Source of the DNA: a virus
Strand: one strand, 5' to 3'
Length of the DNA stretch: 24,140 bases
Virus record (IMG/VR): IMGVR_UViG_3300034062_004470
Span: 1 to 24,140 of that record
The first letter of the stretch is position 1. Each line of letters opens with the position of its first letter. Below, in pieces: positions 7,727-15,816 of this stretch. A model generated the notes under the pieces. The model was not told the DNA's origin. It worked only from the letters and a program-made list of their open reading frames with translations, and ran no database searches. The translations under genes were made by a program, and so were the position numbers.

Positions 7727-8260
7727 TTATACTAAAGTGCCTGAATCAAAAGTTAATTCGTATACTAAAGTACTTGGATATCCACCATTGGCATATTTAT
7801 TTGCCGATGTTGAAACACCGTTACCTTGAACTGTATATACTGGTTGACCATTATAATCAATTGCAAGGCCTATATCCATGAAGCTTATATCTGGGGTTGA
7901 TTCCCAGTCTACGTTTCCAGAATCAAAGACCATTCCATAAATTGGAGTTGATGGGCTTCCGCCATCAGCAAATTTAGTTGCTGTTGTAGATACCCCATTA
8001 GCTTGAATTGTATAGATTGGCTCACCATTGTAATCAATTGCAAGACCTACGTCCATTAAATTGATCATTGTGTTTTCGTCTGGAACTTCTGAATTTAAAG
8101 CTATTGGCATCCATTGGCCATTTAGCTGAATTTGTAATTTATTTGTTACGGTATCAAATCTTAAGGGAGTAGACCCTAATACAACATTAGACTCAAACGT
8201 AGCAGTCCCTGCGACATTTAGTCCATTCTTAACTTTAAAGTTCTTATTTACTGTTGCCAT
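7727..8260 (-). CDS. Small tail fibre-like protein with two internal repeats
   Basis: This 177-residue protein starts MATVNKNFKVKNGLNVAGTATF, nearly the same opening as the next gene upstream (8326-9525), a common N-terminal anchor of tail fibre proteins. Residues about 70-115 and 127-173 are a duplicated unit of ~46 residues: GLAIDYNGEPIYTIQANG in the first and GLAIDYNGQPVYTVQGNG in the second, each ending in FDSG. A weak Shine-Dalgarno site (TAGGGGAT) lies about 13 bases before the ATG. It is in the same direction and same run as the other tail genes. Function beyond tail or virion structure is not readable. Confidence 0.75.
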   Translation of the reverse strand: MATVNKNFKVKNGLNVAGTATFESNVVLGSTPLRFDTVTNKLQIQLNGQWMPIALNSEVPDENTMINLMDVGLAIDYNGEPIYTIQANGVSTTATKFADGGSPSTPIYGMVFDSGNVDWESTPDISFMDIGLAIDYNGQPVYTVQGNGVSTSANKYANGGYPSTLVYELTFDSGTLV

Positions 8261-8325
8261 TTAAGTTCACATATCCCCTAAGTGTTTTGTTGGGGTTTTG
8301 GAAGGACCCCATACCTTTTATTTAA

Positions 8326-9525
8326 TTATTTAAGAAGTGTTCCAGATACTTTAACTGTTGAGTTATCTACTGGAGTTACTCTTATTCTTACATTTGAACC
8401 TGATACATCTGCTGTAATGGTTCCTCTTGATCCATTAGTTCCGACAATTGCATATTCTGTAATTGCTACGTTATCTGATGCATCTAGTGTTATTAAAACT
8501 TCTGAAACTTCATTGTGTGTTGCGTTGTCAATCTTAACAAGAACTTTAGCTGAGCGATAATCTGACTTTGCCCACTCATAAGCTGTTCCAGCAACTGCTG
8601 CTGTCCCAGATGATGAAGCCGCAAATTGCTTAGCTTGATCATTTACGTTTAATGCTGTAAATGCTGTAGTTCCATTTTGCTGAGCTGTATTAGCAGCTGC
8701 TGCTGTTGCTTCTGCTGCTGCTTGAGCTGCGTTAGCCTTGGTTGTTGCGTCAGCTGCTGCTGTCGCTACTGATGCTGCATCGCCTGATACTCTAAGTGCT
8801 GCTTCTGCTGCTACCTTAGTTGTTGCATCTGAAGCGGCATCTGAAACTGCTGTAGAAATTGCTGAAGTAACATCTGCTGAATTAGCTTTTGTGGCTAATG
8901 CTGATGTAAGAGTTGTTGTGTAATTAGCGTCATCATTTATTGCTGCTGCCAATTCATTTAATGTATTAAGAAGAGCTGGTGCTCCATCTACCAATGAATC
9001 TACTGCAGTTGAAATTGCTGTGTTACGGTTTGAAACCTCTGTTGATATTGCAGATGAAAGAGCAGCTGCTGCTGTTGCTTCGGCTGCTGCTTGAGCGGCG
9101 TTGGCCTTTGTAGTAGCGTCTGCTGCTGCAGTGGCTACTGATGCTGCATCGCCAGATACTCTAAGTGCTGCTTCTGCTGCTACCTTAGTTGTTGCATCTG
9201 TTGCTGCTGCTGTAATTGCTGCAGACTGTGCTGCAGATGCCTTAGTTGTTGCATCTGATGATGCTGCAGAAATTGCTGCTGATTGAGCAGATGAAGCTGA
9301 TCCATATGCATCAAATGTATTAGGCTTTACTGTAAGATTGCCTGCGCCATCGACTGCAAATGTTCCTGCGTCTACGGATTTTACAAGAGTGGCACCGCCA
9401 ACAAGGTTGAGGATGTAAGCATTTCCGCCTGTTTCTGTAAGTATATTTTGACCATTGATTGTACCTGTAGCACCTTCAACTATAAGGCCCGATTTAATTC
9501 TAAAGTTTTTTGTTACTGTTGCCAT
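8326..9525 (-). CDS. Alanine-rich coiled-coil tail fibre protein
   Basis: This 399-residue protein has AGAGGAGT before the ATG. It starts with the shared anchor MATVTKNFRIKSGLIVEGATG. Residues ~75-285 are a long Ala/Ser/Thr-rich, probably triple-stranded coiled-coil shaft, with ATTKANAAQAAAEATAAA present twice. The C-terminal ~95 residues (AYEWAKSDYRSAKVLVKID ... VRIRVTPVDNSTVKVSGTL) form a beta domain. A related one ends the next gene upstream (9553-10110, ending LRVTPVSGSISVRYVRSAL). The shaft contains a 139-bp direct DNA repeat 370 bp apart, so length variants by recombination are likely. It is probably a side or distal fibre. Confidence 0.82.
   Translation of the reverse strand: MATVTKNFRIKSGLIVEGATGTINGQNILTETGGNAYILNLVGGATLVKSVDAGTFAVDGAGNLTVKPNTFDAYGSASSAQSAAISAASSDATTKASAAQSAAITAAATDATTKVAAEAALRVSGDAASVATAAADATTKANAAQAAAEATAAAALSSAISTEVSNRNTAISTAVDSLVDGAPALLNTLNELAAAINDDANYTTTLTSALATKANSADVTSAISTAVSDAASDATTKVAAEAALRVSGDAASVATAAADATTKANAAQAAAEATAAAANTAQQNGTTAFTALNVNDQAKQFAASSSGTAAVAGTAYEWAKSDYRSAKVLVKIDNATHNEVSEVLITLDASDNVAITEYAIVGTNGSRGTITADVSGSNVRIRVTPVDNSTVKVSGTLLK
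8692..8830. repeat. 139-bp direct repeat, copy 1 (partner at 9062-9200)
   Basis: This copy encodes the Ala-rich shaft unit ending ATTKANAAQAAAEATAAA on the minus strand. It is highly similar to 9062-9200 (370 bp apart, same orientation), with the CATCGCC...TTGCATCTG half almost identical. Confidence 0.85.
9062..9200. repeat. 139-bp direct repeat, copy 2 (partner at 8692-8830)
   Basis: Second copy of the in-frame repeat in the Ala-rich fibre gene. Differences from copy 1 are mainly silent third-position changes such as TTGGCCTTTGTAGTAGCG against TTAGCCTTGGTTGTTGCG. Confidence 0.85.
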
Positions 9526-9552
9526 TTATATGACTCCTCTTACTGCTTTTAT

Positions 9553-10110
9553 TTATGCTTTAAGCGCTGATCTGACGTATCTTACTGAGATTGAACCAGA
9601 AACAGGGGTGACTCTTAAACTAATTATACCTGAGTTTTCTTCAAAGGTATAAGAAAATATACTATTGTTTGTGTTTGAAATTATGTTTGATTCTGAAACC
9701 ATTATGTCTGTTCCATCGTGGGAAACAAGAATCTCTGATGTATACACATCGGATCCCCTTGTCACCTGAATGTTATACTTAGCAGTTCTCCATACGCTTT
9801 TTGCAAAAGAATCTAAGTTGGTAGCGTTTTCAATACCATAGACTGCAAGGTCATTGTTGCCTTCTAATCCAAGAAGCTCTATAACGTTGTCTGTGCTATT
9901 GTCTAAATTGATTAACGTAGTTTCAATATTTGAAACTTTGTATGACAGTGAGTTTGGATCTGTTGAACCATTTACACCGACTTTTGTTTCTAATGCCTCA
10001 ATAGCATCATTTGCATTTATATGTTGCTGCGAATGAGATGGTGATGATAGCTCGTCGGAAGAATTAGGATTAACTAATTGATCTAAGCTAGTTGGATAAT
10101 TGGTGGCCAA
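9553..10110 (-). CDS. Tail fibre-like protein (TTG start)
   Basis: This 185-residue protein is read from a TTG codon at 10110, chosen because TAGGGGGT lies six bases upstream and the reading MATNYPTSLDQLVNPNSSDEL is a typical phage start. Residues 1-45 include SPSHSQQHINANDAIEALETKVG, a motif common in phage tail proteins, followed by a short helical segment. Residues ~90-185 are the beta domain shared with the neighbouring Ala-rich fibre (VWRTAKYNIQVTRGSDVYTSE ... ISLRVTPVSGSISV). A promoter with TATAAT lies at 10148-10153. It probably encodes a short fibre or a fibre-attachment protein. Confidence 0.8.
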   Translation of the reverse strand: MATNYPTSLDQLVNPNSSDELSSPSHSQQHINANDAIEALETKVGVNGSTDPNSLSYKVSNIETTLINLDNSTDNVIELLGLEGNNDLAVYGIENATNLDSFAKSVWRTAKYNIQVTRGSDVYTSEILVSHDGTDIMVSESNIISNTNNSIFSYTFEENSGIISLRVTPVSGSISVRYVRSALKA

Positions 10111-10147
10111 TTGACTACCCCCTATATTTGATTGTGTTGCTTAGATA

Positions 10148-10153
10148 ATTATA
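10148..10153 (-). promoter_or_regulatory. -10 promoter upstream of the TTG-start fibre gene
   Basis: The minus strand reads AAGGTATAATTATC, 37 bases before the TTG start. The gap to the upstream gene (10111-10181) holds no ORF. The -35 region is weak. Confidence 0.45.
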
Positions 10154-10181
10154 CCTTATTATTTTCTATAAATAAGATTTT

Positions 10182-10421
10182 TTACCATTTTGATAAAGGA
10201 CAGACTGCTGCTTCCATTGCTGTTTTCATTTTCATAATACAGCCACATTGTTTACATTGTGTGGTTAATGATATGAACTCAGGGCATCCCCTGCAAATAT
10301 TTAGTCTTTGTTCTTTTTTTTCGTCAGTAGTCCATACGGTATTTGGATTTAGCATGTCCCATGGCTTTACGGTATTTGGGTCAACTAGGTTAGCTTTTAT
10401 TGTTTGCCACCTTGAAGTCAT
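10182..10421 (-). CDS. Small Cys-rich protein, probable zinc-binding
   Basis: This 79-residue protein has AAGGAT before the ATG, which is two bases after the preceding stop. Residues 40-79 hold the pattern C43-x2-C46, C56-x2-C59-x-C61 and C74, in NICRGCPEF ... QCKQCGCIMKMKT ... CPLSKW. This pattern recurs in small proteins of tailed phages, often beside tail genes, and is probably a zinc ribbon. The N-terminal half (PWDMLNPNTVWTTDE) has no recognised domain. A role in virion assembly or structure is possible but not shown. Confidence 0.75.
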   Translation of the reverse strand: MTSRWQTIKANLVDPNTVKPWDMLNPNTVWTTDEKKEQRLNICRGCPEFISLTTQCKQCGCIMKMKTAMEAAVCPLSKW

Positions 10422-10423
10422 AA

Positions 10424-10654
10424 TTAATCCTTATTAAATGATGTGCCGTCCCATTTCCATCCAGATGCTGGGGTTGGAAGTTGTGATATTTCTATAGGCA
10501 AATCTGTAAAATTTATTATCTTAGGGTTACTTGATAGCCCTGATCTTAATATTTCTGTTTCAAGGTCCCCTGTTGGTATACTAAACCATCCAGCAAACTC
10601 ATTATCAACGAGAACTAAAAATACTTCTCCATCAATATCTCTTTTTATAGACAC
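10424..10654 (-). CDS. Small hypothetical tail-region protein (GTG start)
   Basis: This 76-residue protein starts at GTG, chosen because GGAGA lies eight bases upstream and no ATG is available nearby. It begins with a beta-rich segment (GEVFLVLVDNEFAGWFSIP) and ends PASGWKWDGTSFNKD. The W-x-W-D/N-G-x-x-F ending resembles the tip of many tail and fibre-associated phage proteins. It is co-transcribed with the Cys-rich gene (two-base gap). Function unknown. Confidence 0.7.
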   Translation of the reverse strand: MSIKRDIDGEVFLVLVDNEFAGWFSIPTGDLETEILRSGLSSNPKIINFTDLPIEISQLPTPASGWKWDGTSFNKD

Positions 10655-10675
10655 GGTAAATCTCCTTTTTTAAAA

Positions 10676-10699
10676 ATTATAGCATAATTTTTATGCTAT
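10676..10699 (-). terminator. AT-rich terminator hairpin overlapping an extended -10 promoter
   Basis: A perfect 9-bp stem ATAGCATAA / TTATGCTAT with a 3-base loop (10679-10699) is followed on the minus strand by AATTTTT. The hairpin's second arm is part of TGCTATAAT (10676-10684), an extended -10 box for the GTG-start gene at 10654. The stem overlaps the stop codon of the adhesin gene. Confidence 0.6.
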
Positions 10700-12868
10700 G
10701 GCTATAGTAGAATTAACAATAAACCAAGGTTGTGGAGAGGTTCTAATATCATAAACTATTGACTCAAAGTTATCCGTCTCAATAGATTCTACTACGATAT
10801 CTGAAACCACGCCATCCAAGCCTATACTTATAATGACATCCCCAATATTGATATCTCCAGCATTTCTGTATTCTATACCGCCCGAATTCTTAATAAATAT
10901 AGGCTGAGTAATAGAATAGTTCTTCCCTATTTCATTAAATCCAATTAGCGTTGAAGTTTTTTCTGTTACAGAAATTACCTTAACGTTTTCAAATTGAATA
11001 TTTTCTGATAAGCTTTGTGATGTTTTATCTTTTAGTACAGAATCAAAGCTTATGTCTGATTTACTAATAGATATTAGCTCGTCTCCAACTCGTATATCTT
11101 TTGCTTTAACAAAACCATTTTTAGATAGAGCCAAAGCATCTGGTGCTAAACATTTACCCTTAAATCCTGGTGGGAAGAACGGTGGGAAGAACGGTGGCGC
11201 AAATGTTGGTAGGGGTCCTTTGCCTCCAAAAGTTGGTGGAGAAAAAAACTCTGGTGGAGAAAAAAACTCTGGTGGGAAGAACGGTGGCGCAAATGTTGTT
11301 GCGGGATTTGTTGATTGACATTCTGGATAGCTTGTTCCAAATGTGCACTGGCGAGAGTAGCCGCTGCCAGAGCCAGAGTTATCAAAACCAGGATCGGTGT
11401 AACTACAATTACCTACGCCAGCTCCAGGACTAGATGTTGTGCATTTCCATGTGTTAGTTTGTACGGGAGCTGGGTTAGTTGATTGACATTCTGGATAGCT
11501 TGTTCCAAGTGTGCACTGGCGAGTATAACCGCTGCCAGAGCCAGAGTTATCAAAACCAGGATCGGTGTAACTACAATTACCTACGCCAGCTCCAGGACTA
11601 GATGTTGTGCATTTCCATGTGTTAGCTGGTGGAGGATTAGTTGATTGACATGCTGGATAAGCTGTTCCAAATGTACACTGGCGAGAGAAGCCACTGCCAG
11701 AGCCAGAGTTATCAAAACCAGGTTTTGTATAATCACAATTACCCACGCCTCCACCATTAATAGAAGTTGTGCAGTACCAGTCATTTGGTGCTGGTGGATA
11801 TGTTATAGTTAAAGCTGGAGAAGAAAGCCAAGCGGTTTCTGAAAATCTTGGAGATGTTCCAATAATTAATACTACAAAAGACCCGAATGTATCTGGAGAC
11901 GCACCAGGTCGATCTATGTCTAAGAAATTAGTACTAGGACTTGAGGATGCAGAGGTTGCATATACCGAACCATCATTGTACACTGTCCAACTAGTTACAG
12001 TTATGTTATTAGCAGACCAAACCATCTTGCCTCCGTAACTATAAGAAAGCATTCCTGCTGCAACAGAAGGTTTATTTGGTTTCAAATCCGTAACCGATGC
12101 ATTTTTACCGTATCCGCTTAATGACGTTCCAGAAACGTTTGATGTATTCATTGGGTTAATTAATATTCCTAAAGTTCCCGAAGCAGAGCCTGTGTCAATT
12201 GTAAACTTACATGTAGTTCCTGATGTAGAATAAACTCCCTTTGCAGAATCTGTATTGTTTACCATACTTGTAACTTCTGTAAGTGCTACTTCTGGTCCTT
12301 GGTATTGTATATAGTAATCATTAGCACCCCTTACCTTTTCCCATGTAAATTCTACTACACCATTTGATACAACATTAACAGTTATATCTCCTAGGTTGGC
12401 GGGAGCAATTACTGGGCTTGATAGAGTGTATATATCTCCTGAATTTTTGCCATCTGCATTAGTAGCCGAAACTTTACATCTAACAGCGTAACCAACATAT
12501 TTTAATGTTTGTTGTGAATCCCATTCATCTTCAGTTAATGCCAAAGAACTTGATGTTTTATCAAGTATGTTAGACCAATTTGATGTAGGATATGGAGCTT
12601 TTTGCCATTGATATTCAAATGTTGTTGGCGAATTTTCCCAAGTGCCATTTGTTGTTAAAACTGTTTGTTCTGCAGCATAAAGAAATGATGAGCCTTGTAA
12701 AGAAAGGGTTGGTAAAACTGTATTAACTGGAACTATTCCTAGTAAGTTTTTCCACTCAGACCCATTCCATACATAGGCTGCTTTAGAATCATTCCAAGAT
12801 GTTCCATCGTGGACTTGAATCTTTTTTAAAGGATTCCAACTGGAACCATCAAAAATGTTTAGCGGCAT
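10691..12868 (-). CDS. Large tail adhesin-like protein: Ig/Fn3-like domains, three Cys-rich repeats, Pro/Phe linker, Hint domain
   Basis: This 725-residue protein opens with a triple SWN-type tail motif (DGSSWNPLKKIQVHDGTSWN). Residues ~50-360 are Ig/Fn3-like (ADGKNSGDIYTLSSP; VVEFTWEKVRGANDYYI). Residues 362-523 are three ~50-residue modules, each with four Cys: W-x-C-T-T, G-N-C, R-Q-C-T and a final C-Q. Residues 524-571 are an FFPPEFFSPP-type linker. At C573 a 153-residue Hint domain runs to the C-terminus, the same length as in the paralogue at 4602-5807 and with the same changes (block-B His to Gln in SITQPIF; final His-Asn to Ile-Ala). It is probably displayed on the virion. Whether the Hint domain cleaves is open. 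Confidence 0.82.
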   Translation of the reverse strand: MPLNIFDGSSWNPLKKIQVHDGTSWNDSKAAYVWNGSEWKNLLGIVPVNTVLPTLSLQGSSFLYAAEQTVLTTNGTWENSPTTFEYQWQKAPYPTSNWSNILDKTSSSLALTEDEWDSQQTLKYVGYAVRCKVSATNADGKNSGDIYTLSSPVIAPANLGDITVNVVSNGVVEFTWEKVRGANDYYIQYQGPEVALTEVTSMVNNTDSAKGVYSTSGTTCKFTIDTGSASGTLGILINPMNTSNVSGTSLSGYGKNASVTDLKPNKPSVAAGMLSYSYGGKMVWSANNITVTSWTVYNDGSVYATSASSSPSTNFLDIDRPGASPDTFGSFVVLIIGTSPRFSETAWLSSPALTITYPPAPNDWYCTTSINGGGVGNCDYTKPGFDNSGSGSGFSRQCTFGTAYPACQSTNPPPANTWKCTTSSPGAGVGNCSYTDPGFDNSGSGSGYTRQCTLGTSYPECQSTNPAPVQTNTWKCTTSSPGAGVGNCSYTDPGFDNSGSGSGYSRQCTFGTSYPECQSTNPATTFAPPFFPPEFFSPPEFFSPPTFGGKGPLPTFAPPFFPPFFPPGFKGKCLAPDALALSKNGFVKAKDIRVGDELISISKSDISFDSVLKDKTSQSLSENIQFENVKVISVTEKTSTLIGFNEIGKNYSITQPIFIKNSGGIEYRNAGDINIGDVIISIGLDGVVSDIVVESIETDNFESIVYDIRTSPQPWFIVNSTIAIA
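11300..11785. repeat. Three tandem coding repeats (~162-168 bp) of a four-Cys module
   Basis: Units starting at TTGATTGACA occur at 11311, 11479 and 11641. The first two are almost identical over ~145 bp, while the third is diverged. They encode the Cys modules with GFDNSGSGSG in the adhesin-like protein. Confidence 0.9.
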
Positions 12869-12878
12869 TTCAGGCTCC

Positions 12879-14372
12879 CTAGTATTGTATGTAAATATCT
12901 CCAGCAGAATTACCGCTTGCAGGTGGTGTTAAGTTTGTACTATATGTAATTTTATTTATGTTAGAAGAAGAAGTTCCGTTAGTATATGTTCCGTTAATAT
13001 TAGCAGATGCAGCAGTGGCAGCCGCTGTAATTGCTGATGTAATAGATGTTGGAATTACAGATTCTAATATTTTGCTATTAGAGTCTAGTCCAGCTATTCC
13101 ATTCTCAGAATTTCGATCTGAATCAAGTACATAACTATCAAGAGAGTTTTCTAATCCATTTTTTGCTGTATCAGTGTATGATTTTGCTTCTGCTAAAGCA
13201 GCTGCAAGATTAGCAGAGGTTGCATAACCAGGAATTATTGGAGTTCCTGTAAATGTCGGAGATGAAATTGGTGCATATGTAGTTGCTGCCAAATCAGAAG
13301 ACAATTTTGTTCCAATTAAAGTTGTTAATGTTGATGCACCAGTTTGATCTGATGCAATATAATCTGCAATTTCTTTAAGTGTGTCAAATGAGGCTGGTGC
13401 TGCGTCTACAACATTTGCTATTGCTGCAGAAATATCTGATGTCCTTGCTATAGAAGATGGAATCAATGATAATGGTATTAAAGCAGAAGCATCTAGCCCC
13501 GCTACTCCATTTAACATATTCCTATCTGACATTGGAATATATGCGCTAGAAATTTCTGTTCTTAAATCATCTACAGCTGAAAGAGCAGCATTTAAAGAAG
13601 CGGTACGTGCAGCATTTGTTGCCGTAACGGCTCTTGCATTTGTAAAATATAAATTTGTGCCTTCTGGTAATTGGGTTGTTGATGTAATTGGTGACGGAAC
13701 TTCAAAATTAGCTAATGAAGAATCAACATAGCTTCTAGTGTCAGTAATTAATGGGTCTACTATTGCGGATACCCTATTTGTTGTGAAATATAAGTTTGTT
13801 CCTTCTTCTATGTCTGAAGTAGTAATAAGATTAATTGCGGTGTTAATTTTTTGATCTGTAATTTCTCCCGCTGCAGTTACTGCGCTTGCAGATTTTGTTG
13901 TTGCATCTGCCGCTGCGGTAGTAATTGCTTCTTGGAATTTTGATGCTGTATGTGAATTGGCTGAATTTAAAGCTTGTGCTGAAGATCCATAAACATCAAA
14001 ATATCCGTCTCCTGCAGTCCTTGCTCTTGCATTAGTAAAAAATAAATTTGTTCCTTCTAGAAGACTTGATGTTGTAAATGGACCAGAATTATTTATAGCG
14101 TTTTGAATTGCAGTAGCAGCCTCTGTATCTAACGAAATTTGATCTGGTAATTGTGACAAAGGTATCTTGCCGTCAGAATTCAGGGTAGCAATTCCATTTG
14201 CTTGTCCTGGCTTGAATGCATAGTTTGTAAGTAGATTCCATCTTTGGAATCCGTTTCCAATTTTAAATTTAAGTGTATCGGTTTCTATTCCAATTTCACC
14301 ATTTAAAAGAAGTGGATTGTTTGTTGTCCAATTTGCTGCAGTGTCTCTTCTTAATTGAATTTTAAATGCCAT
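12879..14372 (-). CDS. Tail fibre protein with Mtd-like N-terminal domain and EGTNLYFTNARA repeats
   Basis: This 497-residue protein has a strong GGAGGT site before the ATG; the ATG shares its A with the stop of the upstream gene (TAATG). The N-terminal ~50 residues (FKIQLRRDTAANWTTNN, GEIGIETDTLKFKIGNG) are the same fibre-head domain as in 5841-7676. The shaft contains three copies of EGTNL(Y/F)FTNARA or the variant EGTNLYFTTNRV, and two units with GVAGLD or GIAGLD followed by short helices, typical of long tail fibres. The C-terminus ends SGNSAGDIYIQY, resembling a receptor-distal tip. It is part of the tail operon. Confidence 0.83.
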   Translation of the reverse strand: MAFKIQLRRDTAANWTTNNPLLLNGEIGIETDTLKFKIGNGFQRWNLLTNYAFKPGQANGIATLNSDGKIPLSQLPDQISLDTEAATAIQNAINNSGPFTTSSLLEGTNLFFTNARARTAGDGYFDVYGSSAQALNSANSHTASKFQEAITTAAADATTKSASAVTAAGEITDQKINTAINLITTSDIEEGTNLYFTTNRVSAIVDPLITDTRSYVDSSLANFEVPSPITSTTQLPEGTNLYFTNARAVTATNAARTASLNAALSAVDDLRTEISSAYIPMSDRNMLNGVAGLDASALIPLSLIPSSIARTSDISAAIANVVDAAPASFDTLKEIADYIASDQTGASTLTTLIGTKLSSDLAATTYAPISSPTFTGTPIIPGYATSANLAAALAEAKSYTDTAKNGLENSLDSYVLDSDRNSENGIAGLDSNSKILESVIPTSITSAITAAATAASANINGTYTNGTSSSNINKITYSTNLTPPASGNSAGDIYIQY

Positions 14373-14827
14373 TATGAATTACCTCCATCGAGTGATGGTG
14401 CAGCGAAATCGTCAGACCCGCCACCCCCTAAAATCTCTTCTTCTGTTATTGCTGTTCCATCAAATAGTCCTGCGTCGAACAATGTCTCATCTACATATGA
14501 TGGTTGATTTAAATTACTTAATGGGTTTCCTCCATCATATCCTACAATTTGTGGTAAAACTATTCCTGGTGTATTTGGATTAGATAATGATTTAAAGTCA
14601 ACTTGGTTTTGAATATCAATTGTGTGTACGTCTCCATCAAATGTGTGCGTATGCATATAAAATGGAGTAGGGTCTGTACTTGGTGGAGTTAACTCTATCC
14701 ACATTGTTCCATTATGAACACGTAAATTTTTAGTTACGGTATTGATGTATATTTCACCTACTTGTCCAAATACTGGGTCTGTTGACAAAGCTAACAGTTT
14801 AAGTGGTACTAGCATTTGTCTTGACAT
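14372..14827 (-). CDS. Small tail fibre-like protein
   Basis: This 151-residue protein starts MSRQMLVPLKLLALSTDPVFG and then GQVGEIYINTVTKNLRVHNGTMWIEL. The latter is the common fold unit of tail fibre proteins (GxiYyNt..k.lrvyNGs.W). The next stretch, PFYMHTHTFDGDVHTID, is His-rich and may bind a metal. The C-terminus is acidic and Gly-rich (ITEEEILGGGGSDDFAAPSL). The stop overlaps the next ATG by one base. Its role is probably structural, connecting or adapting a fibre. Confidence 0.75.
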   Translation of the reverse strand: MSRQMLVPLKLLALSTDPVFGQVGEIYINTVTKNLRVHNGTMWIELTPPSTDPTPFYMHTHTFDGDVHTIDIQNQVDFKSLSNPNTPGIVLPQIVGYDGGNPLSNLNQPSYVDETLFDAGLFDGTAITEEEILGGGGSDDFAAPSLDGGNS

Positions 14828-14829
14828 TA

Positions 14830-15801
14830 TTATCCTACTACAACTACTCTGTATTCTCCAGCAGTTGGTGCTAAAGCAAAGTTAACGACTACAGCATTTG
14901 CATTTGATCTCTGAACATCTGCTTCTACCTGAGCAAAAGGAGTAGCAGCCTCAAATATTTGAACAGTTACATCTGTTGTTCCAAGATTGTGTGTTATCGT
15001 GTAAGAGGTTGCTGATGCGCCTAATGTTTCTGAATATTTTCTAGCAATTGCATGATATGCGGTTCCATTATTTGTTAATGTCCATGTATCAGATGTTTCA
15101 TTCCATAAAATTTCTGTATCTGTTGAAGTTCCACGCTCTACAACAATTCCTGCATCTGTTGTGGGTGTTCCAGTAAATCCGCTATTAAGCTTTACCTTAT
15201 TGTCTTCAATATTAATCTGTGTGGTATTTACAGAGTTAACAGTTCCAATAACATTTAAGTTTCCGCCAACTTGTAAGTTACCAGTTATTTCTACATTGTC
15301 TGGCAAACCAATTGTTACTGCGGCATTGTGTCCACTATTTGGAGAAACTGTAACTTCATTTGCTGTTCCAACAATAGTTGCTACATAGTCACCTGTTGTT
15401 TGCGTATCTAATGGTATAACTAAATTTGTATCGCTTGCTGATGTTAAACGACCCTGTTGGTCTACTGTAAATGTTGGTACTTTTGTAATTGATCCGTATG
15501 TGCCTGCTGTTACTGCGGTATTATCTAAATCTATTGTTGTTACATTCGTTGCGTCGTCAAATGTTTTTGTTAAGCCAACTCCGCCTTCTACGTAAGACCC
15601 AATTGCGTCTGTAATTACTTCTAGAGAGCCAGAAGTAGAAATCCACTCTGTACCATTCCAGAAATACAGAATATTGTTGCCAGTGTTATAGTAAATCTGA
15701 CCTGATACTGGGCTACTTGGTGCTGCGCCTAAGTTTTGAATTCTAGCATTGAGCAACTCATTTTTGTTGAGGTCAATACTAACTAAAAATTTTCTTGCCA
15801 T
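14830..15801 (-). CDS. Tail fibre protein
   Basis: This 323-residue protein has AAAAGGAGAT before its ATG. It starts MARKFLVSIDLNKNELLNARIQ, a frequent opening of phage fibre proteins, then SGQIYYNTGNNILYFWNGTEW. The middle has beta-helix-like segments (EVTVSPNSGHNAAVTIGLPDN; NLQVGGNLNVIGTVNSVN). The C-terminal ~70 residues (ATSYTITHNLGTTDVTVQIFE ... GEYRVVVVG) are a globular domain widely found at the ends of phage tail fibres. It is in the middle of the tail operon. Confidence 0.84.
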   Translation of the reverse strand: MARKFLVSIDLNKNELLNARIQNLGAAPSSPVSGQIYYNTGNNILYFWNGTEWISTSGSLEVITDAIGSYVEGGVGLTKTFDDATNVTTIDLDNTAVTAGTYGSITKVPTFTVDQQGRLTSASDTNLVIPLDTQTTGDYVATIVGTANEVTVSPNSGHNAAVTIGLPDNVEITGNLQVGGNLNVIGTVNSVNTTQINIEDNKVKLNSGFTGTPTTDAGIVVERGTSTDTEILWNETSDTWTLTNNGTAYHAIARKYSETLGASATSYTITHNLGTTDVTVQIFEAATPFAQVEADVQRSNANAVVVNFALAPTAGEYRVVVVG

Positions 15802-15816
15802 TTTTCTATCTCCTTT

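Noticed and set aside
8738-9286. Plus-strand open frames within the Ala-rich fibre gene
   Set aside because: They arise from the GCT/AGC-rich repeat on the opposite strand and have no Shine-Dalgarno site or domain.
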